A stretch of 64,000 nt of DNA from Natronosalvus vescus (lineage in GTDB: Archaea > Halobacteriota > Halobacteria > Halobacteriales > Natrialbaceae), in NCBI RefSeq assembly GCF_023973145.1, contig NZ_CP099546.1, positions 1,860,001 through 1,924,000 of the forward strand. The letters are read 5' to 3'. Positions 53,733 through 62,691 of this stretch are shown here, piece after piece; the stretch's first letter is position 1, and the number at the start of each line of letters is the position of its first letter. The notes below the pieces were generated by a model. That model was not told the DNA's origin. It ran no database searches and worked only from the letters and a program-made list of their open reading frames with translations. The position numbers and the translations under genes are program-made.

Positions 53733-55049
53733 TCACCTTACGCGAGCGTCCACCACCACGTGTTCGACGCCCGCGCTGTGGGATTTGACGCGTCGCGTCT
53801 CGAGCACCTCGAGACTCCGCCCAACCCGCTCGACGGCGGCCTCGAGCCGACCGATCGGTCGCTCCCACAGCTCCGCCTCGGGCGTCGCCTCGTGATAGTG
53901 GATCACCCCGCCGGGCTCGAGCGCCTCGAGGGCCGCGGGGAGAAAGTCGACGGCCTCGTCGGATCTCGCGCCGTGGCCCTCGTCGTCGACGCCATCGGCG
54001 ACGCCGTAGTAGCCCATGACGACCCGGTCGGCGGTGACGTCCGCCGCCAGATCGCGACAGTCGCTGTGGTAGGCGTCGACCTGTCTCGAGACCTCGTTGG
54101 CCATCGCGTTCTCGAGCAGGTAGCGAAACGCCGTCGGGTTCAGTTCGGTCGCGGTCACCCCTGCTCCCGCCCGCGCCATCGGGAGCGTGAAGTAGCCGAC
54201 GCCGGCGAACATGTCGAAGACGCGTTCGTCGGGCTCTACGACCGTCGCCATCCGTCGACGCTCGGCCTGGTTCCCCGGCGAGAACATCACCCGTGTCGGG
54301 TCGAGGGCGTAGTGCGTGCCGTCCTCGACGTGCACCGTTTCGGTGTCCCTCGAGCCCGCGAGCAGACGCGTCCGGGGTTCGCGGTAGGTGCCGCTCTCCG
54401 CCTCGTTCGCGATTCCGTCGTCGGCCAGCACGGTCTCGGCCTCGCCGTGCAACTCGAGCAAGGCTTCAGCGACCTCGGTTTCGTCGTGGCACTCCGGAGG
54501 CAGCCGAACGAGGATCACCGAGCCGACGACGGCCCACGACCCCGGTGCCGTCTCGAGGTCGGCGTCGCTCCACCCGCGCTCGCGGAGGTGGTCGGTGAGG
54601 TCGCGGGTACGATAGTCGGGGTCGACCTGACGGATTACCTCGAGGACGGCCGTGTCGGCGGGTGGCTCGAGCACCGGCAGCGCGACCGTTTCGGGGCCGT
54701 ACTCCCGCACCCGGCGGTCGTCGTCGTAGACGCCCTCGGCTTGCAGGGATTCGATCGCGGTCTCGGATCGTGACTTCTCGACGACGACGGCCAGGGGGTG
54801 TAGGTTCGACTCGAGGGTTGGGTCGCTGGAGTCTGTGTGCTGGGTCGGGACGGCTTGGCTCGAGTTCGTGTCCTGATTCAGGTTCTCCGGGCTCGAGTCG
54901 GCGTCCCGGTTCGAATCGCCATCGCTCTGCGATTCCCTATCTTCCTTCGCTACAAAACCTGTAGCTTCAACTTCAGAATCCGTAGTAACTTCACTATCCG
55001 TACCGTTGGACTCGTTCTCGCCTCGAGCCCCCTCGTCTTCCTCACGCAT
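53733..55049 (-). CDS. Trm5/Taw2-family tRNA-modifying enzyme
   Basis: 438 residues from the ATG at 55049, overlapping the end of the NMD3 gene by eight bases. The first ~80 residues are low-complexity Asp/Ser/Glu/Asn. A SAM-binding domain follows: FDMFAGVGYFTLPMARAGAG, TELNPTAFRYLLENAMANEV, DRVVMGYYGVAD and PGGVIHYHEATP. The last motif suits Taw2 (aminocarboxypropyl transfer to the wyosine base of tRNA-Phe, position 37) rather than the methyltransferase Trm5; I think Taw2 more likely. About 20 residues (around GVDDEGHGARSDE) are inserted before the final motif. Confidence 0.8.
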   Translation of the reverse strand: MREEDEGARGENESNGTDSEVTTDSEVEATGFVAKEDRESQSDGDSNRDADSSPENLNQDTNSSQAVPTQHTDSSDPTLESNLHPLAVVVEKSRSETAIESLQAEGVYDDDRRVREYGPETVALPVLEPPADTAVLEVIRQVDPDYRTRDLTDHLRERGWSDADLETAPGSWAVVGSVILVRLPPECHDETEVAEALLELHGEAETVLADDGIANEAESGTYREPRTRLLAGSRDTETVHVEDGTHYALDPTRVMFSPGNQAERRRMATVVEPDERVFDMFAGVGYFTLPMARAGAGVTATELNPTAFRYLLENAMANEVSRQVDAYHSDCRDLAADVTADRVVMGYYGVADGVDDEGHGARSDEAVDFLPAALEALEPGGVIHYHEATPEAELWERPIGRLEAAVERVGRSLEVLETRRVKSHSAGVEHVVVDARVR

Positions 55050-56169
55050 CGTTCTCCGGGAGGACGTGGAGGCCGGCGCGACTCTTGAGGGTGGGAACCG
55101 TCTCAGTGTCGGGATCGACGTAGTCCGGTCGAGCAATTGTCTTCGCCTGGAAGGTTTCGGGATCGAGCACCTGGATCGAGCGCTCGTCCTCGACGGTGAC
55201 GACGGTCGTCTCGACGGCGTCGTCGTGCTCGCCGAGTTTGCGCGCATCGGGAGCGTTCCCCTCTTCGTAGCTGGCTTCGTAGCGCTCGCCGGTCGTGAGC
55301 CGAATACCCTTGAGGTTGCCGTGGGCGCTACTGACGAGGACGGGCCCGCCGTCGTCGTACGCGAGATCGATCACGTCGCCGGGGACGTACGGGGGGAGTC
55401 GGACGGCGAACGTGACGCGGTAGACGCCGTTGCCGTCTTCGTCCTCGGTGACGAGCGTTTCGGCGTCGTTCACGGTGCCGCCGAACTCCTCGACCATCTT
55501 GTTCGCGATCTTCTTGCCGATCTTGTTGGTCGAGACCCGCATGTTGAGGCCGTCGTCGGTCTCGGTCGTCTCGGTGATGAAGGCGTTGCGGTCGCCCGTC
55601 GCCTCCATGTCGGCGACGATGTCCTCGGCGATCACCTTCGCGCGTTCGATCTCTTCGGTCGTGGGGGTTCGATCCTCGGCGCGGATCTGGACGATGCTGG
55701 CGTAGTAGTCGCCGGCGATCCGGCCACACCGGGTACAGGTCTGGCGGGCGATCTTTACGGGTACCATCACCTGTTCTTCGACGGGTGTGCCACGGACGAT
55801 GCCGGTGAAATAACTGTGCATCCGTACCGTATTCGGGCCGACTTCCTCGGGTTCGACCTGCCAGGCGACGTCGTCGACGTCGACGTGGACGGCGAGCGCC
55901 TCGCTCACCTCCTCGATGGCGACGTCGGTGTAATCCTGGGCACCGACGTCGACCCAGCGGCGACCCCGGTGGACGGCCCCACACTGGGCGCAGACGCGGA
56001 CGTCGATCCGGTCTGGCGCGTCGATGAACTCGAAATCGTCGAAGTAACAGCTATCACAGAGGTCGACCTCGGCGCTCGGGCGCAACGGGTCGACGGCAGC
56101 GTCGTCGTCCTCGCGTCGATCCGGGACTGGATCGCCACAGCGAGGACAGAACGCACGCGAATCGGTCAT
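55042..56169 (-). CDS. NMD3-related protein
   Basis: 375 residues. Zinc sites C8/C11 with C38/C41 (FCPRCG, LCDSCY), then VCAQCGAVHRG and QTCTRCGRIAGDYY. The archaeal NMD3 core with YFTGIVRGTPVEEQVMVPVK and NKIGKKIANKMVEEFGG is clear. In eukaryotes Nmd3 is the adaptor for 60S export; in archaea it likely binds the 50S subunit with IF-6, also encoded here. Overlaps the Taw2-like gene. Confidence 0.93.
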   Translation of the reverse strand: MTDSRAFCPRCGDPVPDRREDDDAAVDPLRPSAEVDLCDSCYFDDFEFIDAPDRIDVRVCAQCGAVHRGRRWVDVGAQDYTDVAIEEVSEALAVHVDVDDVAWQVEPEEVGPNTVRMHSYFTGIVRGTPVEEQVMVPVKIARQTCTRCGRIAGDYYASIVQIRAEDRTPTTEEIERAKVIAEDIVADMEATGDRNAFITETTETDDGLNMRVSTNKIGKKIANKMVEEFGGTVNDAETLVTEDEDGNGVYRVTFAVRLPPYVPGDVIDLAYDDGGPVLVSSAHGNLKGIRLTTGERYEASYEEGNAPDARKLGEHDDAVETTVVTVEDERSIQVLDPETFQAKTIARPDYVDPDTETVPTLKSRAGLHVLPENDA

Positions 56170-56260
56170 GTCCCCTCGTTTGGGTCTGAGAGAGTTAAGC
56201 GCCGCGTTCGACTGACGCCCCCCCAGACGCGAGTCGACGGTGAGCCCCGAACGCAGTCGA

Positions 56261-57706
56261 CTACTCTACCGGGTCGTCCAATCCGTCAGCTCGACGACGT
56301 AGCCACTCGAGGGTGAGCGCCCCGCTAACGACACCTGCGCCGGTCGTGAACCCGGGCATCCCGTCGTCCTGCTCGTCCGTCCCGTCGTCCAGTTCGGTAC
56401 CGAAGACGACGTCGTCATCCTCGTCCGATTCTCCGTCGCCTTCGTCCGTTTCCGTTTCTCCGTCGTCCGTTTCATCATCGTCGTCAGCTCCGTTCTCGTC
56501 GTCAACCGATTCCGCGTCGTCACCGTCGTCGCTTTCGTTCGCCTCGCCATCGTCTTCGTCCGGATCGTCGACTCCGTTCTCGCCTCCCCCGGATCGGATC
56601 GCGAGGAGTCCGTCGTCGCTGGCGAAGACCGTCCCGTCGGCGAACGCGAGATCCGTCGGGCGCGACTCGGTTTCGACGACCCACTCGAGGTCGTCCTCGA
56701 CGACGTCGAACGCGGCGACACCCGTCCCCTCGCTCGAGTCGTCGATGCCGACGTAGACGGTCGGGCCAGCACCCACCGGCATGCCGAACGTCGCGTCCTC
56801 GATCGTCGACCGCCAGTGCTCCTCCCCCGTCTCGTGATGGTAGCCGACGATCCCGTCCTCCGCCGCCATGTAGACGTGTTCGCTTGTGGCCAATCCGACT
56901 GCAGACCCCGATTTCCCCCAGTTGAGTTCGCCTGTGTCCGTCTCGTAGACAGCCACCAGGTCGTCACCGCCGGCCTGGGTCGAGACGGCGCGGTTGGTCG
57001 CAACGATGAGTTGCGCTCGATACTCCCCGTGGTCGTTCGTCCACCGCTCGCTCCCGTCGTCGATCTCGGTTGCGTACAGCGTCTCGCCGTCCGTCGTGAA
57101 GACGGCCCCGTCGCCAGCGGCGACGGGCTGTTCGATCAGCGAGCCGTCGTCGGGTTCGAACGTCCACGCCTCGTCCCCGTCGTCGGCCTCGATCGCGTAG
57201 AGCGTTCCATCCGCGACGACGAACACCGTTCCCTCGACGACGGTCGGAGACGGAACGGCGTCGTCGGGCTCGAGGTCGATCTCCCAGCCGACCTCGTCGT
57301 TGCCGATATCGATCGCGGTCAACCGGTCGCCACCGACGTAGAGCGTGCCGTCGACGACGGCCGGCGTGCCACCAGCCCCAATGTCGTTGGTTTCTCCGAG
57401 CAGTTCCCCGCTGTCCGCGTCCAGTGCGTGGATCGCCCCGTCGACGGTCAGGAAAACGATCCCGTCGACGACGGCGACCGGGCCGCCGTGGTCGTACTCC
57501 CAGGCGACGGCGGCAGATGCGTCCGGCCCGCTCTCATCCGGTACGTAGGCGGTGTTGCCCGCGTTTCCGCGGATGGACGACCAGCCAACAGCGGACGCCC
57601 CGTTCGAGCCGCTATCGGCAGTTGCCGGGCGCGTAGAGAGAATCCCCCCGACGGCAACTGTTAGCCCGGTGTACTTCAACACGTGCCGTCTCGTCGTATT
57701 CGTCAT
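56261..57706 (-). CDS. Tat-exported PQQ-like beta-propeller surface protein
   Basis: 481 residues. A Tat signal (TTRRHVLKYTGL) is followed by seven or so propeller blades with the repeated [DG]GT-[LV]-[YF]-A-[IL]-[DE]-x-[DA]-[DT]-G-x-[EL] pattern (e.g. DGTLYAIEADDGDEAWTFE, DGETLYATEIDDGSERWTND). Then comes an Asp/Glu-rich linker (about 375-440) and MPGFTTGAGVVSGALTLEWL followed by arginines, a PGF-CTERM-like anchor signal. Probably a cell-surface binding protein; no ligand can be named. Confidence 0.82.
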   Translation of the reverse strand: MTNTTRRHVLKYTGLTVAVGGILSTRPATADSGSNGASAVGWSSIRGNAGNTAYVPDESGPDASAAVAWEYDHGGPVAVVDGIVFLTVDGAIHALDADSGELLGETNDIGAGGTPAVVDGTLYVGGDRLTAIDIGNDEVGWEIDLEPDDAVPSPTVVEGTVFVVADGTLYAIEADDGDEAWTFEPDDGSLIEQPVAAGDGAVFTTDGETLYATEIDDGSERWTNDHGEYRAQLIVATNRAVSTQAGGDDLVAVYETDTGELNWGKSGSAVGLATSEHVYMAAEDGIVGYHHETGEEHWRSTIEDATFGMPVGAGPTVYVGIDDSSEGTGVAAFDVVEDDLEWVVETESRPTDLAFADGTVFASDDGLLAIRSGGGENGVDDPDEDDGEANESDDGDDAESVDDENGADDDDETDDGETETDEGDGESDEDDDVVFGTELDDGTDEQDDGMPGFTTGAGVVSGALTLEWLRRRADGLDDPVE

Positions 57707-58212
57707 GATCGCGAGTGTGGTAGAACCACCGGCACTTTCCTATGGGCACGTTAGCATCGTCCCACCCGGGTAAAGCGTTCCGATCGATCGTTCGAGCAGC
57801 GCAACTGTACGTCCAAACCCCCGTTGGATCCTTTGCTCGTGGTGAAACGATACCCGTTCTCACCGTGGGTCACGAGATCCCGGTTCCAGGCGAAACGAGG
57901 GGGTGTTCCGATCACGGTTTGTTCGCCCTTCGATTCGAGACCAATCCGACTTCCTCCGACCATCAGCGCAGCCTGTTGCGATTTTAGTTTCTCGACCTCG
58001 AGGCACGTCCGATCGTTCTCGTTCCTGACCCTCGTCTCGAGTGGAGTCCCAGCCGACCGTCGGCCATACGTCAGACGCCCGTCATACACCCACAACTGTT
58101 GACGTGTCAGACGTGCTACCTCCTCGTGATCTCCATGCGAAATGAGGGGGTTTACACGCGAGCGGTTGAAACGACAGAAAATTGATTTTCTACGGGTCGT
58201 GTCGCCAGTAGA
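57707..58212. other. intergenic region upstream of the beta-propeller gene and htpX
   Basis: About 500 bases between divergent genes, the longest empty stretch in the window. No gene can be supported; the open frames in it have no coding character. It must hold promoters for both sides. Confidence 0.4.
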
Positions 58213-58219
58213 ACTTATT
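58213..58219 (+). promoter_or_regulatory. TATA box of htpX
   Basis: acttatt centred about 28 bases before the ATG at 58244, so that the mRNA would begin at or next to the start codon. This is the reason for choosing 58244 over the in-frame ATG at 58142. Confidence 0.5.
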
Positions 58220-58243
58220 CAGCCAGACCCCCTCTATCGAACC

Positions 58244-59128
58244 ATGGACTGGAAACCGGACTGGGGACTTCGATTTCGGATGTTCCTGACGATGTTTCTG
58301 CTGTTCGCCCTCTACATCGTGTTCGCGGGGGTGCTCACCGCCTATCTCACTGGCGGGGCGAATCTGCTCGTCTTCGCGATGCTCTTTGGTGGAATGTCGT
58401 TCGTTCAGTACTACTTCAGCGACACGCTGACGCTCAAGACGATGGGCGCGAAGAAGGTCTCCCCTCAGGAGTATCCGCAGCTTCACAGTTCGGTCGAACG
58501 CCTCTCCCAGCAGGCTGATCTCCCGAAACCGAAAGTCGCGGTCATCGATTCGAAGGTGCCGAACGCGTTCGCAACGGGCCGGAACCAGAAAAACGCCGCC
58601 GTCGCCGTCACCACGGGGCTGATGGGAAAACTCTCTCGCGAGGAACTCGACGGTGTGATCGCCCACGAACTCGCCCACGTCAAAAACCGGGACATGATGG
58701 TGATGACCATCGCCTCGTTCCTCTCGACGGTCGCGTTCATGATCGTCCGCTGGGGCGCGTTATTCGGCGGTCGCGGCCGCGGCGGACGGGGTGGTGGCGT
58801 CGTCGTCGCCATCCTCGTCTCGCTGGTCGTCTGGATCATCAGCTATCTCCTCATTCGGGCGCTCTCGCGGTACCGGGAGTTCGCCGCCGACCGAGGTGCT
58901 GCAGCGATTACCGGGAACCCCGCCGCCCTCGCCTCGGCGCTCATGACCATCTCGGGGGAGGTGGACAAGATTCCGGACAAAGATCTGCGCGAGGAGGCCG
59001 AGATGAACGCGTTCTTCATCATCCCGCTGAAGTCGGGCGTCGTCGGTCGCCTGTTCTCGACCCATCCACCGACCGAGCGCCGCGTCGAGCAGTTGCGGGA
59101 ACTCGAGCGGTCGATGGAAATGGTCTGA
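58244..59128 (+). CDS. htpX: HtpX-type M48 membrane zinc protease
   Basis: 294 residues. Two N-terminal helices (about 12-33, 40-56), then HELAH (141-145) with the following NRD, and the third zinc ligand in SRYREFAADRGAA; a glycine-arginine loop (GGRGRGGRGGG) precedes two further helices. The end THPPTERRVEQLRELE is standard. A membrane quality-control protease for misfolded membrane proteins. The pspAB gene follows 83 bases later, as is usual in haloarchaea. Confidence 0.96.
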   Translation: MDWKPDWGLRFRMFLTMFLLFALYIVFAGVLTAYLTGGANLLVFAMLFGGMSFVQYYFSDTLTLKTMGAKKVSPQEYPQLHSSVERLSQQADLPKPKVAVIDSKVPNAFATGRNQKNAAVAVTTGLMGKLSREELDGVIAHELAHVKNRDMMVMTIASFLSTVAFMIVRWGALFGGRGRGGRGGGVVVAILVSLVVWIISYLLIRALSRYREFAADRGAAAITGNPAALASALMTISGEVDKIPDKDLREEAEMNAFFIIPLKSGVVGRLFSTHPPTERRVEQLRELERSMEMV

Positions 59129-59211
59129 GGCGCTGACTCGAGCAATCTGGCATTCCAGGACTCCGAGGAGAAAACGCGAGCTTTCAAACCCTCGCCACCC
59201 AACTGGGGAAC

Positions 59212-59817
59212 ATGGGACTCCTGGACGGACTCCGTGCCGTCCTCGGCATACGCGCGGAATCGGACGCCAGCCGGGACGCCGACCCCGACGACCTCTTCGG
59301 GATGAGCACCGCTTACCTGACGATGGAAGCCGACCTGGGCTACGACTCCGTCGACGCCGGTGCCCTCTGCTTCGCGGGCGTCGACTCGAGTAGCTTTCGC
59401 GATGCCGTCGACGAGGTCGAGGCCATCCTCGAGGCCGGCCGCGAGGACACGGGCACCGACTTCCGGGTCACCGAGGACGACCACGGCTATCACTGGGTCG
59501 TCCTCGAGGACAGCGACCCCGAGGATCTCATCACGAGCCTCCACTTCGCCGCGGACACGTTCATCGAGCGAAGCTACGGCTCGCGGCTTCTGGCGGCCGT
59601 CTTCGGCTACGAGCGCGACGGCGACCCGGCCTACTGGATCTACTCCTTCCGCCGGGGGGCCTACTACCCCTTCGCGCCCCGACCCGGCCGGGAACGGGAC
59701 TCGAGTATGGAGTTCAAACTCGAGTCCGTCCTCGACGGTGAACTCGAGATCGAACCAGACAAGGAGTACTGGTACCCGTTGTGGCCCGGCTCGAGCGGCA
59801 GCCACCCCTGGGAGTGA
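59212..59817 (+). CDS. pspAB: PspA-associated protein PspAB
   Basis: 201 residues. MGLLDGLRAVLGIRAESDAS, DDLFGMSTAYLTMEADLGY and the HGYHWVVLEDSDPEDLITSLHFAAD-type centre are those of PspAB, which in haloarchaea is found next to htpX or pspA and is thought to act in envelope-stress response. A tail of Trp/Pro/Gly (WYPLWPGSSGSHPWE) is characteristic. I recognise the family by sequence; a biochemical role is not known to me. Confidence 0.88.
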   Translation: MGLLDGLRAVLGIRAESDASRDADPDDLFGMSTAYLTMEADLGYDSVDAGALCFAGVDSSSFRDAVDEVEAILEAGREDTGTDFRVTEDDHGYHWVVLEDSDPEDLITSLHFAADTFIERSYGSRLLAAVFGYERDGDPAYWIYSFRRGAYYPFAPRPGRERDSSMEFKLESVLDGELEIEPDKEYWYPLWPGSSGSHPWE

Positions 59818-59924
59818 CCGGACAGCTGTCTCGTGTCGGGTTCTGGGTGGAACACCCCCGCGTGCGACCCCCACCCGAGAACGGGGCGTGACCTTTTTCT
59901 CGTCTCGGCGGGACGTGCTGGCCG

Positions 59925-62012
59925 ATGGAGACCAATCTCGAGTCGATTCCGGGCGTCGGCGAGAAAACCGCCCGCGCACTGGCTGAACTCGACGACCCCG
60001 AAACCGCGCTCGAGACCGGTGACGTCGCCGCACTCGCACGCGCACCCGGGATCACCGTCGGCCGCGCGGCCCGCATCGCCCGCGGCGCGATCCGCCAGGA
60101 ACACGACGACCCCGGCGGCTTCCTCGCCACCGACCGCACCCGGGAGATCTACCGGACGGTGCTCTCGCTGTGTCAGGAACGGACGGTAACCGACTACGCG
60201 GCCCACCGCCTCGAGACGCTGTACCCGAGCCCCCGGCGCTCGCGCATCGAGGAGGTGCAGTCGTTCACCCGCCGCGCGCTCGAGCGCGACCCCGACCCGG
60301 CCGTCCTCGAGGCCCTGGAGGGCGTCGAACCGCTCGAACGACCCGGCGACGTCCGCGTCCGCGACCGGTGTTTGGCGACGACCGACGCCGAACGCTACAG
60401 CGAAGCGCGGGCAGCGATCCCCGAACTCTCTGTCGAAATCGTCGAGGACGCCCAGGGGCTGGCCGAGCTAGCCAGAGGCTACGCGACCGTGATCGCTATC
60501 GACGAGTCGTTCGCCGGGATCGACCTCGAGGGTGACGTTCGGGTTCGCCCCGACGCCCTCGAGGAACCGGCGTCGATCGTTCCCGAGCGACCGCTGGCGT
60601 TTTTCGCCCGCAATCGGGAACGGCTGCGGGCGGCGGTAGCGGTGCATCGGGCGCTCGAGGGGGACAAAAACGACGGTTTCGAGGGCGGCGACGAGCACGG
60701 CGAGGACGGAACCGGCATCGTGGACGTCGACACGGACGTCGATATCGATCTCGCGGCACTCGAACGCGGCCTCGAGCGCCTGGACGACGACGGCACCGTC
60801 GCGGGCGACGACGAACTCGATCGACTCACCGTCGCCGTCGACGATCTGGATACGGTGGTCGGCGTCGCCGAGAGCGTGGCGAACGACCGCCTTCGGGAGG
60901 CGATTCAGGAACAGGACGTCACCATCGAGGGCGCCGACCTGCTCTCGCTGGTCGAACGCGGCGCCGGTGTCGACTCCTTGCTCTCGCGGGAGCTCGCCGA
61001 CGAGTACGCCGCGGCCGTGACGGCCGCTCGAGAGCACCTGACCGACGCGCTGGATCTCGACGTCGGGGAGGCGGAGTTCGCCCAGCGAATCTTCCGCGAC
61101 GAGCCGACGTTCCCGGTCGAGCGCGACGAGAACGCCGTCTCCCGCCTGCGAGAGGAACTCGTCGCCGCCCGTGATCGACGGGCCGCCACACTCAAGCGCG
61201 ACCTCGCGGCCGACCTGGCCGCCCAACGCGAGGGAGCACAGGAACTCGTCCGCACGGCTCTCGAGTTAGACGTCGAACTCGCCATCTCTCGGTTCACCCG
61301 GGATTTCGCGTGTACGATGCCCGAGTTCGTCTGGGACGCCGACGCCAACGGCAACAACAACGGAGCGACCGTCGGCTTCGCGATCGAGGGCGGCCGCTCG
61401 CCGGTACTCGAGGAGCCCCTCGAGGCGATCGATCCCGTCGACTACGAGGTATCGGGCGTCACCCTCCTTTCCGGGGTCAACAGCGGCGGGAAGACCTCGA
61501 CGCTGGATCTGGTCGCGAGCGTCGTCGTGTTGGCCCACATGGGTCTGCCGGTGCCAGCCGAACGCGTCCGTCTGCGCCGCTTCGACGACGTCCACTATCA
61601 CGCCAAGAGTCAAGGCACCCTCGACGCGGGGGCGTTCGAGACCACCGTCCGGGAGTTCGCCGACCTCGCCGCCGGCGGCGAGGGCTCGCTCGTCCTGGTC
61701 GACGAACTCGAGAGCATCACCGAACCCGGCGCGAGCGCGAAGATCATCGCGGGTATCCTCGAGGCGCTCACCGAAAACGGGGCGACGGCGGTGTTCGTCT
61801 CGCACCTGGCGGGGGAGATCCGCGAAACGGCGGACGTGGACGTGGCCGTCGACGGCATCGAAGCCGTGGGGTTGGTCGACGGCGAACTCGTGGTCAACCG
61901 GTCGCCGGTGACCGATCACCTCGCCCGCTCAACACCGGAGTTGATCGTCGAGAAACTGGCCGGCGAGGACGACACCCAGTTCTACGAGCGATTGCTCGAG
62001 AAGTTCGAGTGA
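59925..62012 (+). CDS. MutS-family ATPase with N-terminal helix-hairpin-helix
   Basis: 695 residues. The N-terminus is a helix-hairpin-helix pair (ESIPGVGEKTARALAELDD, then LARAPGITVGRAARIARGA). The long middle is helical (MutS core/clamp-like) with an acidic insert (about 244-262). The ATPase has Walker A GVNSGGKTS (517-525), LVLVDELESITEPG as Walker B, and the signature/D-loop region TEPGASAKIIAGILEAL. It lacks the mismatch-recognition and Smr nuclease domains, so it resembles MutS5-like archaeal proteins rather than MutS1 or MutS2. Likely acts on branched DNA; the role is inferred. Confidence 0.85.
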   Translation: METNLESIPGVGEKTARALAELDDPETALETGDVAALARAPGITVGRAARIARGAIRQEHDDPGGFLATDRTREIYRTVLSLCQERTVTDYAAHRLETLYPSPRRSRIEEVQSFTRRALERDPDPAVLEALEGVEPLERPGDVRVRDRCLATTDAERYSEARAAIPELSVEIVEDAQGLAELARGYATVIAIDESFAGIDLEGDVRVRPDALEEPASIVPERPLAFFARNRERLRAAVAVHRALEGDKNDGFEGGDEHGEDGTGIVDVDTDVDIDLAALERGLERLDDDGTVAGDDELDRLTVAVDDLDTVVGVAESVANDRLREAIQEQDVTIEGADLLSLVERGAGVDSLLSRELADEYAAAVTAAREHLTDALDLDVGEAEFAQRIFRDEPTFPVERDENAVSRLREELVAARDRRAATLKRDLAADLAAQREGAQELVRTALELDVELAISRFTRDFACTMPEFVWDADANGNNNGATVGFAIEGGRSPVLEEPLEAIDPVDYEVSGVTLLSGVNSGGKTSTLDLVASVVVLAHMGLPVPAERVRLRRFDDVHYHAKSQGTLDAGAFETTVREFADLAAGGEGSLVLVDELESITEPGASAKIIAGILEALTENGATAVFVSHLAGEIRETADVDVAVDGIEAVGLVDGELVVNRSPVTDHLARSTPELIVEKLAGEDDTQFYERLLEKFE

Positions 62013-62091
62013 GTTTCTGTGGCCGTGGCTCCAGTGGGGCGGTTTTTCGTGGGAGCCGCTCACGCCGAAGCATTTCACTCGAGCCCCGCAC

Positions 62092-62544
62092 TCACGACGA
62101 CGCCTCGAGTGAACCAGCCTCTCGAGCGCTCAAGTCGTCTCCGACGGCTCGCATCCCCCTGTAGCCGCCGACGGTGACGAGCGCGCTCGCGAGGAACGCG
62201 ACGAAGATGCCGGGTTCGGGGGAGACGGTGACGTAGTGTGCGGGGTACCCGGCGGCGAAGACGTTCTCGAGGGAGGTGTAGAGCACCCCGAGCGAGAGCA
62301 CGGTCAGTGCGCCCACTGCGGTGGTCACTTTCGTCTCGAAGGCTGTCCACTCGCGCATGTAGACGACCCAGAGACTGATCGCGCCGGCGAGCGGGGCGAG
62401 ATACCCCATGCCGGAGAACCCGTTCGACGTCGTGGTCGTGCCGAGGACGTCGATGCTCGCCCAGGGCAGGAAGGCACTCGCAATGAGGAGGGCACCACCA
62501 ACGACAGCCAGCCGTTCGTTTCCGTCGGAGGGAATGTCGATCAT
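62092..62544 (-). CDS. four-helix membrane protein
   Basis: 150 residues from the ATG at 62544, 28 bases after a very clear TATA element. Hydrophobic helices at about 12-31, 44-60, 71-92 and 112-131, with the conserved-looking FLPWASIDVLGTTTTSNGFSG loop after helix 1 (written as two halves FLPWASID and TTSNGFSG), common in haloarchaeal membrane proteins of unknown function. Divergent from orc1/cdc6. Confidence 0.75.
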   Translation of the reverse strand: MIDIPSDGNERLAVVGGALLIASAFLPWASIDVLGTTTTSNGFSGMGYLAPLAGAISLWVVYMREWTAFETKVTTAVGALTVLSLGVLYTSLENVFAAGYPAHYVTVSPEPGIFVAFLASALVTVGGYRGMRAVGDDLSAREAGSLEASS

Positions 62545-62566
62545 CACGCCGTTCTGGCCCCGTTTT

Positions 62567-62577
62567 CCTATATAAAC
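62567..62577 (-). promoter_or_regulatory. TATA box of the four-helix membrane protein
   Basis: cctatataaac on the plus strand reads GTTTATATAGG on the gene strand; centre 28 bases from the ATG at 62544. The leader would be at most a few bases. Confidence 0.6.
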
Positions 62578-62691
62578 TCGGGGACGATCCGAGGCCGTCG
62601 TTCCGGGACGCCTCGAGTGCTCGCGCTTCGATCCGAACCCGCCGAAACCGACCGCAAACAACTAAGTAGCTTCGAGAGCGTGGTGAAAGTG

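Noticed and set aside
57751-58095. 114-codon minus-strand frame in the gap before htpX
   Set aside because: Not halophile-like in composition (basic, Cys- and Asn-rich), no motif, overlaps promoter regions of both neighbours.
62545-62691. Possible replication origin next to Orc1/Cdc6
   Set aside because: I looked for repeated origin-recognition boxes and for an AT-rich unwinding element; only 147 bases are present and there are no inverted G-rich repeats, just a TATA box.
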